A DNA stretch of 64,000 bases. Source: Acestrorhynchus altus. Taxonomy: Eukaryota; Chordata; Actinopteri; Characiformes; Acestrorhynchidae. The stretch is taken from contig CM067514.1 in the NCBI GenBank assembly GCA_034509495.1, positions 4,265,567 through 4,329,566 on the forward strand, read 5' to 3'. A model generated the notes under the pieces. The model ran no database searches, was not told where the DNA came from, and saw nothing but the letters and a program-made list of their open reading frames with translations. Below are positions 1-15,065 of the stretch, in pieces. How positions within the stretch are numbered: the stretch's first letter is position 1; the number at the start of each line of letters is the position of its first letter. The position numbers were made by a program, and so were the translations under genes.

Positions 1-89
1 ATATTTCACAACATTGTAAAGTTATGTTTGCTGAGCCTAATATGTTTTGTGTTCTATCACTTAAAATGATATAAAAATTGTAATAAACA

Positions 90-250
90 TTTTCTAATAT
101 TTTGAGATTCTGGATTTTTGGTTTTCATGAGATATAAGCCAAACAAATAATAAACAAACAAGCAAAAAAACAAAAACTATTTTTCTGAATGAAATTGTGA
201 TCATGAATGAGCTTTTTAATTTAAATTTTTTGAGATGCACAAGTAGTTTA
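90..250. mobile_element. Fragment of AT-rich inverted-repeat MITE
   Basis: The left part resembles the interior and end of the element at 20268-20580 (ttttgagattctgg followed by a tail of the agataagcc type). The right edge carries tttttgagatgcac, the terminal motif shared with 34092-34278 and 46279-46555. It looks like a decayed, Tc1/mariner-type non-autonomous element. Confidence 0.45.
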
Positions 251-1005
251 AGACATTTACTTGTGGGATAATAAATGGTCCGAACAGAAACAGTGACTGT
301 GACACTCCTAACCCTATTCACTATCTATATTTGAAATATTCAATTAATCATGATATTGATTTGAGGTCATATCGCCCAGCGCTATCACACAAAAGTGATT
401 TTCACAATCTGATTGGACAATTTTCAAAAATGTAATTCGTCTGTTATCATCCAAAACTCAAAACTTAACAATGGATGCCTGTTACTATGATACTGATAGA
501 GCTTAAACACACACTAATCATTCTAATGAAGACAAATGAACTAAAATGTGTAGACATGCATTTTCTAATTACGACATATTATCAGAATGTCCAGCTGAAA
601 GCCTAGCTGTCCCTAAAGGTCATCCACTACAATGACCAACACGCTTCCTCAGGGTGGATTTGACAGATGTTTTAACTGCTTAAACAATACAAATGTCCGT
701 GTGACCTACGGGCATGGATGGGAAACAGGGCATGAGCCACACACCATGCAGTGGAACCCATCTTCATTACTGCAGATCAGAAGATCGAGAACCATTCTGA
801 GCTCTGAAACCTGCTCCACAGCAAGAGAAGATACCTTAAATTCCCTCAATGCAGAGAAACATTTGCAGTCCTCTACAGAACTTTTTAATGGACCTTTAAA
901 AAGCTAACCTCCCCTCTGGCTACACAATAAACTGGGTTAATACACTCACTCTTCAGACTGCCCTCATATGCCACGACCAGGGAAGATTTATGCCTCTATG
1001 GATGA

Positions 1006-1006
<1 letters not shown>

Positions 1007-1054
<48 letters not shown>
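1007..1054. repeat. (TG)n microsatellite
   Basis: About 24 uninterrupted TG dinucleotides. Confidence 0.97.
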
Positions 1055-1055
<1 letters not shown>

Positions 1056-1739
1056 ATGCTGTTTCAAGCTCTTCTTTGCACTCCTTTATATACCACAAGG
1101 TTGCCGAGCCCACAAGGACGGTTCAGGTCGACTGAATGATGCTGTTCCATAAGCACCCAGCAGATCTAACGGACCCTGAAGGTCAGTTTCGTTTAGATGT
1201 GAACTCTATCCAAATAAATTAGTGTTTGTAGCCTCCAGGTGATTTAGATTAGTAATGCGTCCTTCTGCTGCCATAACGCTGAGGCAAGCTATTCCCTATG
1301 CTGGTTTGCGGTCACCTTACGTAAGGAACAGTGACATGACATTCAGTCTGTCCAAGCAGGTGGAGGTGTGACAATGGAAGGCCTGGGTCGTGCCTGCAAG
1401 CTGAAAGGACCCTGGAGGCAGTCATAGGAGTGATTTGCTCATCAGAAGTGACCTTGCACTGAGAAATGTAATGTGTGGGAGTGACTTGATTCAAATGCAT
1501 TGAATTGAGCTGATTCAAATCATCTCCCTGTGATTGAATATATACAGTTGTTGGCTTTACATTCATGTGGAATTAAATGGGGAATCTTGTGTTACAGTCT
1601 GCTGTTGCGATTGAACATGAACATTTTTGGATAGCAAACCTGAATGAAATAGAACGTTTCGTTTACCAAATACTGAACTACACGTTTTCATTAATTTTGC
1701 CATTTTCATTCATTTATTTATTTATTTTATAATTTATCA

Positions 1740-2030
1740 TTTTTCCAATTTTTCGTCCCTACTAATTTAGACGTGCCAATTACCCATCCCCCTAAGTAGC
1801 CTCCCACATTACACGCCCTGTTCTCGACGCCCGGGGGGAGAGATCGTCCACATGTTTCCTCCGAGTCATGTGACGATAGCCTACCACTTCTTTTTGAACT
1901 GCCGCCAATTGCATCGTTGCCGGGCAGCCATCGCACTTGGAGGAGAACACCAGCTCCCCGGATCTGACGCAATGGACAGCAGACGCCTGCGTCTGCATGT
2001 GAGGTGTGGGAAGAACACCATCTACCCACT
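1740..2030 (-). mobile_element. tRNA-derived SINE, family A, head-truncated copy
   Basis: This is homologous over about 290 bp to the better copy at 45420-45840 and to 51925-52250. Shared blocks include ccaatttttcg, the cccacattac...gccct stretch, gagatcgtccacatg, gagtcatgtgacgat and the ggagga..ccggatc..acgcaatgg region. The tRNA-like head expected beyond 2030 is missing, so this copy has lost its pol III promoter and is inactive. Confidence 0.75.
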
Positions 2031-2414
2031 CATTTTTTAATATATTTAAATGTATTTCTATTTTGTTTAAAAAAAAAAAAAAACATGCAAAACTCCAATA
2101 TTACGATACATTTGTCTGGACGAATACTGAACATATTTTTTTTTTTTTCAAAGAAAAAAAAACTTACAAAACTACAAACAAAAAATATGCAATTACAGCT
2201 GAAAAATATTTATTTGCTTCCACACAGCCAGCTTTTACAAAGCCCTTTACACTATGACTAAAAAACGCAGTATGTGTAAGAGAACAGGTGATTATACGAT
2301 ATGATAAAAACCCGAACAGTATATAACAGTATAATGTTATCAGTATTTAACTGTTTCAGACACACTTTGGGTTCTTCAAAAGTTCCTCAATTAAAAAAAA
2401 TGGTTCTGTATAAA

Positions 2415-2884
2415 AGGGCTGAGCGATATGACTAAGAAACACATATTTTAGTATTCTTAAGAGAATATATGATACAATATGAGAAAATATATAATGAAAA
2501 CCTTAACACACTATAATGATATCAGTATTTATCTGTAACAGCAGAAACAGAGCATGCTGTATTTTTAAATAGTAAGCTTCAATTCTGATATGTCTGCGAC
2601 TCGGTAGAGTGGCATATCTCCAAGAATTAAATCATACACAGATGGTAACATGCATGAATGATGTGATTTTCACTAAGGCCATTTTTTTATATCTTGTATA
2701 AAATATATCTCGATATACCGATATTTGATATACTGCCCACAAATGATCCGCTCACTTTTTGGAATTAAATCATACAAACATCGTAACCTGCCAACTAAGA
2801 GTGATATTATAAATATGGAATTTTTTATACATCGTATCAAGTATTTAGGTTTTATTGATATTATGATATATTGCCCAGCCATAT
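2415..2884. mobile_element. Palindromic MITE with GGGCTGAGCGATAT ends
   Basis: The left end at about 2417 reads gggctgagcgatatga. The right end at about 2864-2882 is the inverted form, tgatatattgcccagcc. The interior is AT-rich with repeated gatatacgatat-type motifs. It is a non-autonomous DNA element with terminal inverted repeats and no coding capacity. A related end occurs at 59008, and the same motif lies inside the 58-bp minisatellite at 21700-22240. Confidence 0.6.
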
Positions 2885-2999
2885 GCCACTGCAGGTTAAT
2901 TTTGAAGAAGCTTAAACAATCATATGCCTTAAGAAATGTTATGTGGCATAACAGGTTTACGAAACTCTAATGATGGTCAAGAACAACCAATAACCAACC

Positions 3000-3330
3000 A
3001 ATCTTCAGATCTGCCATGAAGCTGCTGGAACATCAATGGTCACTGTCTCCAATCAAGCAAGTTAGGCCACAATGGCCAGAGGTCTGAGAGGTCATAAAGG
3101 TGAGGAAATCAACCCACAAAACACTGTACGTACTGTGAAGCATGGTGGTGGTAGCCAGTGTCAGTGGAACTGGCCCATTGCTTAAAGTGGAGGAAATAAG
3201 AAAGAGGAAGGATGACGACCTCAGAATTCTACAGCATAATTTCAAACAGTCCAGATGTTTAAAACCTGGACACAACTGGGTGCTACAAACACACGCCCTG
3301 TCCTTCACACGTTAGAGACTACCTTCACCT
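3000..3330 (+). pseudogene. Tc1-like transposase fragment
   Basis: The plus strand contains a recognisable Tc1 transposase stretch around 3125-3165 (translation TVKHGGGS, a conserved Tc1 signature). It is followed by frameshifted, stop-containing relics of the downstream catalytic domain. It is a broken copy with no intact frame and cannot encode a functional transposase. Confidence 0.6.
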
Positions 3331-3391
3331 CAGGACAGACTTGTTAATTAGCTGAATGGCTGATAGCAGATGCAAACACAAAAATGTGAAA

Positions 3392-3450
3392 GGCGGGGTG
3401 CCTCCAGGACCAGGTTGGGGATTTCTGCCATAGAAGAACCACTCTTGGTG
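3392..3450. mobile_element. Terminal fragment of a hAT-type MITE
   Basis: The motif ggtgcctccaggaccaggt matches the inverted form of the end seen at 56288 (ccctggtcctggagg). Only one end remains. Confidence 0.35.
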
Positions 3451-5639
3451 GCCATGAACCATGTTTGAGAAAGAGTGAGCACCAAGAGATTTTTAAAAGA
3501 AAGTGTCTATGATTTATTATCATTTAAAGGGTTTATACCAACTTAAAGGGTCTTCCTCAAACCACGGTAGATCTTTAAGAGTGTGCTTAATCTTAAACCT
3601 ACAGCATGAAAGACAGCGTTTCCTACATCAGTGAAATTCAGTTGTTCTTTGTCTGACCATTCAGTGAGTCTGAGAGCCAAACCATGTGCAGCATGACTCC
3701 AATCGTAAAGCAGCAGCATGACTGGAATAGGACCATCAGCATGGCACGAACGCGCAAGTGTGTGTAGTGTTTTGGCTGTGTCTGGTGAGAATCGGAGTGT
3801 AATGATAATTTGGCGTGAGTCAAATCAGACGATAAGAATAGCAGCGCTGCCTGGAGGGCTAACAGAGCTCACTAAACACTTGCTGTGCTTTTTGGGCCGA
3901 GCTCTACTTTGACAGATTGAGAAACTGGAACGGGAATTAGACTCTGTTCCTTCTGTTCGCACGTTCTCGCTCTCAGCCATTAAATAGTCGGAGTTTGGCT
4001 CCGAGTTAAATTGTGGATAAACTGCTCAAAGCAGATGCATTTTATATTCAAAAAGTAAAATCATGCCTGTTCCCTGAAGAACACTGACGTCGGACTTGCT
4101 ATTGATAGTTAATTATTATGAGATCGTTGTGCATGCAATAATAAATGCTACTGTTTGATAATAATATGTATATTACAACATCACACCTCCATAATAAGAG
4201 CACAATAAGTGATTGCTGAAGTGATTAAAAGAACATATAAGATATTATATGTATATTATATTTAATATACAAATATTAAATTATTTTACAATATTAAAAA
4301 TATTATTCTATATATTATATCATATATATATTATATATCATTATTAGGTAAATATTTAATTATGCAGTTAGAGACTAGAAAATACTGATTCATAAACATT
4401 ATAGATTGTTTTTAATTATACAAATGGTAGCATTTATTAATGCACATGTAATAGTTAATAATTAAATTAGTAATAAAGTCAGCAGTCAATAGCAAATCAT
4501 TAGAAAGTGATTAAAGCCCACACACGGGATCCCAGAACTCATCTGGACATTACTCAGATGATCTGTGTAAATGCAAAAATCTGAATCAGTTGTGCAGAAC
4601 ATTACTCGGACATTATCCCACCAGGTCTCTGGTAACCCAGAGGTTATGCATGTGGTCACAGCTGGTGGGAGTCACTGCGGTCATGCTCACTGTTAGTGTT
4701 AGTGTTCAGTGTGAATACAGTGAACACACAATCACATCAAAAATGGGGGAGAACTGTGATGTGATTGACTTTACAAACAGATTCAGCAAATATTCAGAGC
4801 TGCTCTTTAACAAACTGACGAAACCTAAGAGACGAGAAGCAGAGAGATGCTGCGAATCGCAGAAATCACCAGAACAGACACCAAAACGCGGATCTGCGGT
4901 TGCTGTTTTGGGTCAGTTTTGCTTCATTTTGCTGTAAAATCCTGCTGCTTTACTGATACTCAGTTAAATCTTGAATTTCATTTATATTTATATGCTGGAA
5001 ATATAAAGCTTTATCAGCACGTATTAAAAACATCCTTGATGATGAAGCTTGTGTTGTGCTCTATACAAAGTAAGCCCTCTGTCTAACACTGGAGGAGAGA
5101 TACTCTAAGTGTTCTAACTAGATGGTTTGCTTGGTGCAGTGGTTCTAGAATACCACTGCCCCTGGCGCTCCAGAACCAGAACTGGCTTAGTGTATTTCCC
5201 CAGCATCATAAAAATGACATGATACCCGATTCCTGGCCACAGGACATTGGTTTTTCAGTCATTTGAATGCCTCCGTGTCGAGTCCAGCTGTCTTTAGTTT
5301 CCCTTTTAAACGCAGCCCTGCTGCAGAATGCTTTGCCACTCAGTCGGACTGAGGGGCCGTGTTCAGGCTGGGATGTGACGTCAATGCATATAGCAGATAA
5401 TCTTCTGGAGAATTCATACTGGGCCTCCTGCACATTATACAGGCACCACCCCCCCCACCTAAACCACACAGATATGGTGCCGACACACCAGAGGCTGACG
5501 GAGAATCAGAAACCCTAACATATTTCACTTTCTGTTGGACTATAAATGGATCTGTATGTCTCCACTGAACATCAAAAACTTTATCAAACTCCCATTAAAA
5601 GTGATTTTACTAGCATGGTTATGTATCTTTGCATTAACA

Positions 5640-5905
5640 GAAGTAAATTAGACTTTTTTAACCCACTGCGTTGTGCACACACGGGAATGAATCCTCTGCA
5701 TTTAACCCATCATCACACAGTGCCACACACATACACACTTGGGACTTCAAACACCAGGGGGCAGTGAGCACTGGTGCCCAGAGCAGTGGGAAGCCCTATC
5801 CTTAGCGCCTGGGGAGCAGCTGGGGAGTTCACTGCCTGATTCGACCCGGCGACATTCCAGTTCCATGACTGGTACCCTAACCACCAGACCACGGCTGCTC
5901 CCAAT
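5640..5905 (-). mobile_element. tRNA-derived SINE, family B (V-SINE-like)
   Basis: Read on the minus strand, the element starts with a tRNA-like head at about 5905. It has an A-box-like TGGTCTGGTGG (about 5878-5888) and a B-box-like GGGTCGAATCA (5837-5847). The body includes CACTGCCCCC and the GGGTTAAATGCAGAGGA core typical of teleost V-SINEs. The B box has drifted from the consensus GGTTCGAATCC. The plus-strand copy at 15066-15265 belongs to the same family. Confidence 0.8.
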
Positions 5906-6454
5906 TGTCTAGTGCGTAGAAACCCTTGAATGTTGATGAGAACAGTGCCATCAGCAGGGCCATCATATTCCTCAGGGCCTGTTATTAGAACTGATCTCTG
6001 TGGTTCAACAAACCAACCATTAAATGCAAAAGTGTGCTCACTGTTTTATTTCTTGGGGTCGTAGAGGTAACATGAAACATTTTTTACACGTCGTGCTTGG
6101 CTTTGCTCAGGCTGATTGGTGTCTGACTAAGGCGAATGCAAACAGCACACAGAAGCTAGAAGACCTGCCTGCTTCTGGTCAAAACAGGAGTGTTTCCTGA
6201 TTTAAGCATTGCACGGTTAAATGTAGCTCAATTTGAAGATATCGAAATGTTTCTTTTAATGCACAATTGTTGTATGATTGTATTTACACTTAACAAAAAA
6301 GAACATTCCCAGATTGATTTACTGTACGACTGTCAGGCAGATATGTAGATGATATGTAGATGATTACAGGGGTGGTCTGATTACGCAGAGTCTTGGCACA
6401 AGAGGGTGTAAAAGTGGTTCCCCCACAGCCCTATAAAAAGAATCCCAGAGGCTA

Positions 6455-7210
6455 CTTTGGGTAGTGTACCGCTAGGTGAGAGGCTGCTTGCTACACATGC
6501 CTCTATGACACACAGATATTTTGCCCAGGTGACACAGTTTGCAAAGGATGCATCATTGGACCGAGAGAAGCAGGATGGTCACTTCAAGAAAAAGGACATT
6601 TGGGGTCACATCCAATTAGGTATCCTGCCACAGACAGGTAGCCACTGTGGATTTTGCGGGAGCCTGCGGTGGTGTCATTAACAAGAAACTTGGACTGCAA
6701 TGGACTGGAACTGCATTGACTTTAGCAAGGAATCTAGGTTCTGTTTGGGCTACGTTAACATTCGGATTCGAGTATGATACGTGGGCACTTCAATCCTGCC
6801 TGTGCTTTGGAGAAACACACTTCGCCAACTGCTGGTGTGAAGATCGGGAAAGCCAATGCATATAACAGTTGGTCACCCCTAGTAGTGATACGAGGGACAC
6901 TAACAGCTCAGTGATATGTGCAGGACATCCTGTGGCCATGTGTTTTTCCGCAGGATAATGTTCACCCTAACATATCAAGAGATTCCCGGGAATGTCTCCC
7001 AGAAACATTCCACTGGCCTGCCCGGTCACCAGATTGATCATCAATTAAACATGTATAGGGACACCAGCTTCTGCACCCTGTGAGTGTCCCGGATCTACAG
7101 GGCCATATGCATCATCAGTGGGTAAATGCTCAACCATATCTCATCTTGTATCAAGGCTACAGGCAGCCCAACAGGGTACTAGAGCCTCCAATATACCATA
7201 ATCACTTACA
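6455..7210 (+). pseudogene. Decayed Tc1-like transposon (transposase relic)
   Basis: The plus strand shows successive, frameshifted relics of a Tc1/IS630 transposase. There is an N-terminal helix-turn-helix-like part (6457-6660) and a DDE-region relic near 6955-7030 (ggataatgttcaccc, the degenerate DN.HP block, then a WPARSPD-like stretch). A C-terminal part ends near 7200 with the ACAGGGTACTAGAGCC motif. The same C-terminal motif closes the relics at 46262 and 33070, so they share a lineage. No open frame spans the element. Confidence 0.6.
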
Positions 7211-7319
7211 TGTACCATCATTACTGTAACTGTTTGTTCAAAATTTGTTGTTATTTGTCCTGTTGCTCCAAACTGTGGAGTGAACCGAAGCAAACCATCT
7301 GAGTTACACCTCTATTATT

Positions 7320-8410
7320 TAACTTGGTAGCGACGTTGAGGACGCTCATACATACACATGCTCTTTCACATACGGTTCTTTGGCATTAAAAGCAGACTGG
7401 GCACAGAACAGGTCAGCTGTAGCCCGCGGATGGTGCCTAGAGCCAATTCTGTTCAAGTCTTCACATCCATTCATAAATATTAAAGATCGGACTGAGCAGC
7501 AGACAGAGAGCGATGAGGTCAGGAGGAGGTAGGAGGCAGAGAAGACGAGCAGCGAGTAGACTGGTGAGAGAGCAGCCAGTCTCTCTCCGATTAAGCACTT
7601 CATGATCCTGGAGTGTGTGAAAGTGTGGGGGTGATCGTCATGCCCAAGACTTCGAAAATCCATCTCACTGCAGCAGTCCTTCATCCTTGATAACCCAGAT
7701 CCTAACACATGGGCTTTGGTACACTCAAGACCAAGTTCAGCCAGCGGCAAGAAACGAGAGAAGAGGCTACTTTGTCATGGTCATTTACTGCTCTGTTTCT
7801 TCCACGTCTCCATGGGCCATCGCTGGCTTCAGGACAAATATCACTCAGCTTTGTTTGACAGAAAAAGGCCTTAAATGCTGCAAACCCCATTATCATCTCT
7901 GTATCACCATCATCTGCATTTATGCTTTTTAATATTTACACCATCACACATTAGAAAATGCCCAGATGAACATATAAATAAACTGACCTGGAATAAAGTC
8001 TTCATATCTGTTTTATTACTAATAATTTCTCCTCCTTCTTTGAAGCTACCATTTCGTCCAGATCTTTCACCACGAAAAGCAGCGACTTCAGTCCACCTTA
8101 ATGGCTCTAGATACACTCTCGGAGCTTCTGACAAGGTCAATATTTACATGCGCTTCGATGTGAGGCCAAGTGTTGGGCCTTTCAAGGCTAATGATGGGAC
8201 ACTAAAGCTCAGGATTGTTGATCCGTCTTTACCCATATTAAGAGCCAACTGCCTTGTTAACCCGTGGCATTGTCCGCTCCATTGCACTGATGTTCCTGCA
8301 TCATGAAGCAACCCATTTCTGGTACTGCACCAATCAGATACTGAACAAATCACTGTGCCTCTCACTGAGCTATATCACTCAAAATCCCAACGTGAAGCCA
8401 GTGAAGCCAA
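7320..8410. other. Intronic stretch with uncharacterised open frames
   Basis: Two open frames, of 134 codons (minus, 7346-7750) and 143 codons (plus, 7875-8306), occur here. Neither resembles a known family. They overlap frames on the opposite strand, lack any splice context with eml6, and show no repeat signature I recognise. I do not call them genes. Confidence 0.4.
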
Positions 8411-8419
8411 AGAAACAGG

Positions 8420-8885
8420 AACTGGACTGGACTGGAATGGACTGAACTACACTAGACTGGACTGAACTGAACTAAACTGGATTGAATTGGACTGAACTGA
8501 ACTGAACTGAACTGAACTGAACTGGACTGGACTGAAGTGAACTGAACTGAACTGGACTGGACTGAAGTGAAGTGAAGTGAAATGAAGTGAACTGGAATGA
8601 ACTGGACTGAACTGAACTGAACTGAACTGAACTGGACTGGACTGAAGTGAATTGAACTGAACTGGACTGGGCTGGACTGGACTGAATTGAAGTGAAGTGA
8701 AGTGAAGTGAAGTGAAGTGAACTGGACTGGACTGAACTGAAATGGACTGGACTGCACTGGACTGAACTGAGCTGAACTGGACTGAACTGAGCTGGACTGG
8801 ATTGGACTGAGCTGGACTGGACTGAACTGAGCTGGACTGGATTGGACTGAGCTGGACTGGATTGGACTGAGCTGGACTGGACTAA
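8420..8885. repeat. (ACTGA/ACTGG/AGTGA)n pentanucleotide satellite
   Basis: This is about 93 tandem pentamers, mainly actga and actgg with agtga variants, in higher-order blocks such as actgaactgagctggactggattgg. The array lacks stop codons on the minus strand. It therefore creates long artefactual Ser/Pro/Val/Gln-rich frames in more than one phase, which are not genes. Diluted copies of the same pentamer continue to about 10580. Confidence 0.97.
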
Positions 8886-8889
8886 ATGA

Positions 8890-9835
8890 ATTAAGCATAT
8901 TTGAGTCAAACAGAATCAACCTAAGATTTAGTACCAATAACAGATGACCACTGGCTGCTCACTGGCACCACATTTGAGATGTTACACTGAAAGATTTGAG
9001 GATTTGAGAAAGTCGATGCTGAAAGTAAGTTAAACTGAACTTATTCAGCTAAAAAGGAATGAATGGATCTAAATGTAACAGAGTTGAATGAACAGAACTG
9101 AATTATAAAAGCAGCAGTAAAAACAAGAACATTAGACACCAAACTGAAATGAGGAGCCCAAAGTGAACTGAATTCATTTGAACGAAACACCAATTACCCA
9201 AATATCCTGTTAGGATTCACCCTCTATCACGTACAACGTTCCCAACTGTAGGAGAACACAAACACATGCTTCCTCCACTACATCTACACCAAAGTGGACT
9301 AATCTAGAATTAGCTGAACTGGGTTAAAATGCCAGTCTAAGCCTAGAATCTGAGAACAACAGTAGCTGAATTGATCTGAATTACAGGAGTTGCCTTTCCA
9401 ACTGATTCTGGATAATCAAGAGAGAACAGGACTAAATTAGATTTAACTGAATCACACTGAACTGAATTTGCTGATTTTGAATCATTAGCTGCTGAATGGA
9501 ATCAAATCTGATTTATCTGAATTGAGTGAATCTGAATTTGCACTGAGATAAACAAAGATCAACAGGCCTAAATTAAACTGAATTGAATCAAACTGAATTG
9601 AATTATATTAATATTTGACAACATCAATATAAGAAAATAAGCTGCCGACTGGGACTGAATTTAAGTGAATCGAATTGGAACAGGATATGCTTGTGAAAGT
9701 GAACTGAATTGAGCTAAACTGATTTCACACTGAAACCCTAAATTAAATGGAAATGAACTGAATTGGAATTTCTGAATTTTCCTCTGGTTAAAATTAAATT
9801 AACTGGTTTTGAATCATTATGGACACAATATTGAA
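8890..9835. repeat. Degenerate continuation of the pentamer satellite
   Basis: Scattered ctgaa, ctgaattg and gaactgaattga motifs recur throughout, far above chance, but are no longer in register. This looks like an older, eroded part of the array at 8420-8885. Confidence 0.6.
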
Positions 9836-9931
9836 CTGCCCAGACAACATGTGCGTGGGTAGCCCAACTGGGACCCAGAAGGTTTTGTCCTTGGACTTCA
9901 TGTTGGCCCCACATATGGATGCCCACCTGAA

Positions 9932-11740
<1,809 letters not shown>

Positions 11741-12060
11741 GCCTCAGAGCTTACGGACTGTAGAGCACCCACCCCCCTCCCTTCTCTCCCCATTCACTGC
11801 ATCTGAGCAGAGAGGCCTGGGGGTGGCAGGTTGAGACCAGACCACGTGACCCATCTACAAGCGTGCATCTGTCAGCAGGCAGTGTTTCCCAGCTCATGGA
11901 TTCCCCTCCCTGCACTGGGTTGTAGGTTCACGATTCAAAGGTTGCGTCAGTAATGCCGGGTTTAGAACCGAGGCTGTGCAGATACGGTGCTCATGTACCT
12001 CAGAATTACACAACATAATACTACTGCAGATACCTGACTGCTGTTACACGTGCAGGGAAA

Positions 12061-12319
12061 TGTTACATAACAGATATTACACAGATATTACAGAGATATT
12101 ACACAGATATTACAGAGATATTACACAGATATTACATAGATATTACACATATTTCATAGATATAACAGCTATTACACAATATGACAGATATTACACAGAT
12201 ATAACATAGATATAACATAGATATAACAGCTATTACGCAATACAACAGATATTACATAGATATAAGATATCAGATATTAAAATATTACATAGATGAAGAT
12301 ATTACATAGATAACATTAC

Positions 12320-12320
<1 letters not shown>
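12061..12320. repeat. Short-period tandem repeat (attaca(c/t)agat)n
   Basis: About 22 degenerate 10-12 bp units of attacacagat, attacagagat and ataacatagat. They run directly into the (TA)n tract. Confidence 0.9.

Positions 12321-12321
<1 letters not shown>

Positions 12322-12390
<69 letters not shown>
12322..12390. repeat. (TA)n microsatellite
   Basis: About 34 TA dinucleotides without interruption. Confidence 0.97.
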
Positions 12391-12394
<4 letters not shown>

Positions 12395-13164
12395 TACACT
12401 TTACTGTACAAAGAATATTTATTTCCAGATACAGGTATTTATGATTTTACTGTTTGTACTGTAATTTACTGACAGACTATATCAGTGCAATACACTGTAT
12501 ACAAGCTCCTTCAGGAACTTGAGGAACTCTGGAGGTTCTCCTTTAGAGAAACATTTTTAAGGTGCTTCAAGGAAGGCTGAAGGTTTCCTGAAGGTTCCTT
12601 GAAGCTTAAGAGGTTCATCCGGTTTCAAACTCCAAAAGCTCCTCCAAAAGAAAAGACTGTCATAGCACTTCATCTCATAAAGGAAAAGCCAAGACTGGCC
12701 AAGACCCGTGGCTCCTGTCAACGGGTAAGATCTACATATTAGGCAGTAAGTTGAAATGCTGACTTGAATTGCCATGTGTACCAATTTGAGCCACTTTGGG
12801 ACAAACTGTGATGTTCTAGATGACTGGGTCAGACTGGTTTTGTGGGGGTATTCCCAGTATGCACTGGTCAGTACCTCCAAGGAAGGACAACTGGTGAACT
12901 AGTAAAAGGGTTATGGGGCCTAAGGGCCAGTAATGTGATCTATTGAAGCCCCACCTCAGGATCTGCTGCTAATGTCTTGGTGCTAGATACCAAGGACTCC
13001 AGAAGTTCCCTGGAGGCCATACATTGATGGGTCAAAGCTGTTTTAGGTCCAATGTTAGGTCCATAATGACAAAATGGCAGAAATGTATATTCAAAATATG
13101 CATTACACTCAGTAACTGCTTCCACTCCACCTTCAGCAGCAGCAGCAGTTATGATTTATTTTGA

Positions 13165-13640
13165 ATGCATTTAAGGTGGAATGGGATTGAGATCTGGGGA
13201 GTTTTCAGGCCATGGACCAAAAATGTCAAGATTTTGATCATCGAACCACTTGGTTATCACTTCTGCTTTGTGACATGAAGCTCCGTCATGCTGGAAAAGC
13301 GATTGTTCATCTCCAAATTGTTCCTGGATTGTTGGGAGAAGTTGTTCTTGGAGGATGTTTTGAGTGAACCCACACACAAAGGGTCTCAGGATGCTTCACT
13401 GTTGGCATGACACAGGACTCATGGTAGCGCTCACCTTTTCCTCTCCGGACAATCGTTTTTCCAGATGTCCTACACAATCTGAACTTTACCCCATTCTTCT
13501 CCAATCCCTACACGTCCTGCAGAAGGCCAGTCTACCCTTGAAGTTGCTTCTTTGCTTCCCTTCTTGACACCAAACCAGCCTCCAAAAGCCTTCGTCTCAC
13601 TCTGCAGTTTGTAGGCTGGAATGCAGTGATTTTTGTGATA
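13165..13640 (-). pseudogene. Tc1-like transposase fragment
   Basis: On the minus strand the 3' catalytic half is readable: FQHDGASCHKA (second catalytic Asp region) and ENSPDLNPI just before the third acidic position, where the frame ends at 13171. Upstream pieces (13307-13600) are out of frame. It is a truncated, non-functional copy. Confidence 0.8.
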
Positions 13641-13763
13641 CGGTCAACTGACTTTGCAATTCATATGGATCATATTTCACAAAACCCTTGGAAAAGGAGG
13701 GCCTGCAGGGTGTACCTCACAACCTAATCCCAGGCATATGGTACTTCCAGATGGCATTACCTT

Positions 13764-13765
<2 letters not shown>

Positions 13766-13841
<76 letters not shown>
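13766..13841. repeat. (GA)n microsatellite
   Basis: About 76 bp of GA dinucleotides with one AAAG interruption near 13815. Confidence 0.97.
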
Positions 13842-14459
13842 TACCTCTACAATTTTTACACCTGACTCAGCTGGAACACTCACACTCTTCTACAAAATAA
13901 ATACGAAATTCCATAATTAAGGAAAGGAATCCACTCATTATTCAGTCACATTTCATATCCAATGAGTGATCAATAATAGGGAAATGCATCAGCAAGAACC
14001 TGGAAATATGAAACATAACACAATCATACAAACACAGCATAATATGCCTAAAATCTGAGTAGAAGAAAACTACTTTTTATCCAATCAGATCAGTGGGATC
14101 TGAAGACAGTGCAACACTGCTCTCTAGTGGTCAATGTTTAAACAGCAAAACGAGCCATTGTGTGAACAAGCTCTACATGCCTTTCTATGAATTAATAATT
14201 CATGCTGTGTTTTTGAGTCATTTGACAGTATTTGGAAAATTTAACATCGTGACATACAGTGGTGTTTGACATATTTTCACCCTAAAAATCAGATAAGGAG
14301 CATTAAATTTAACAATGGGACAAAATATGACACTTTATTTATTGAGGAAAATGATCCAACATTAAGCAAAAGTGTGTGAAACTTCAAGATCAGTTTTGAG
14401 CCCCTTGTGCTGCAATAACTACAACTAAAGTTTATTATTCCTTCACATTCACTTAGTAA

Positions 14460-15062
14460 ATGTAGCCCAAAACATCTTCAGCTGTGTAATGTTGGTGGAT
14501 TTTCGTGCATGAACTGCTGCTTCAGGTCCTTCCACAGCATTTCTACTGGATTACGTTTGACTGGGCCACACTTGAGGTTCAGCTCATGCACAGATATCCT
14601 GACATTTTCCTGAGACGTCACAAGTTTTCTTTCAGAATTCGTTGTTCCATCAACAATGGAAAGCCCAAACCATGACACTAATATACCGCGATACTACCAC
14701 CACCGTGCATCACAGATGGGAAAAGTTGTTCCGCTGGAATGCAGTGTTCTCCTTTCTCCAAACATCACGCTTCTCATTTAAACCTCCGTCCTCACCCTCG
14801 TCCAGTCCCTTATGGCTTGTCCGTGCATTCTTTATCAAACTGCAGCCGGGCAGCAAAGTTCTATTAGGAGAGCAGCAGCTTTCTCCTTGCATCCCTTGTT
14901 TGCTCAGTGTTCTGCTGATGGTGGACTCATGAACATTAACATTAGCCAATATGAGAAAGACCCTTAGATGCTTAGAACCCGTCTTGGGTTCCTTTGTGAC
15001 CTTGGAACTTATTACACTATTACAATCGGTCCCTGGTGATGTCATACCAGGCAGAAACAAGC
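14460..15062 (-). pseudogene. Tc1-like transposase fragment, second lineage
   Basis: The minus strand reads VTKEPKT, then VHESTISRTLSKQG, then VWRKENTAFQ and, after frame changes, VEMLWKDLKQ. These are the HTH-to-DDE blocks of a Tc1 transposase in the right order. Stops and frameshifts separate them, so the copy is dead. Its 5' side abuts the SINE at 15066. The sequence differs from the relic at 13165-13640, so it is a separate Tc1 lineage. Confidence 0.8.
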
Positions 15063-15065
15063 TTC

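Noticed and set aside
7346..8306. Open frames of 134 and 143 codons
   Set aside because: No recognisable domain, overlapping antisense frames and intronic position. I saw no evidence of constraint.
8452..8937. Two long overlapping minus-strand frames with Ser-Pro-Val-Gln repeats
   Set aside because: They arise because the pentamer satellite has no stop codons on that strand in more than one phase. No start context, splice context or family resemblance.
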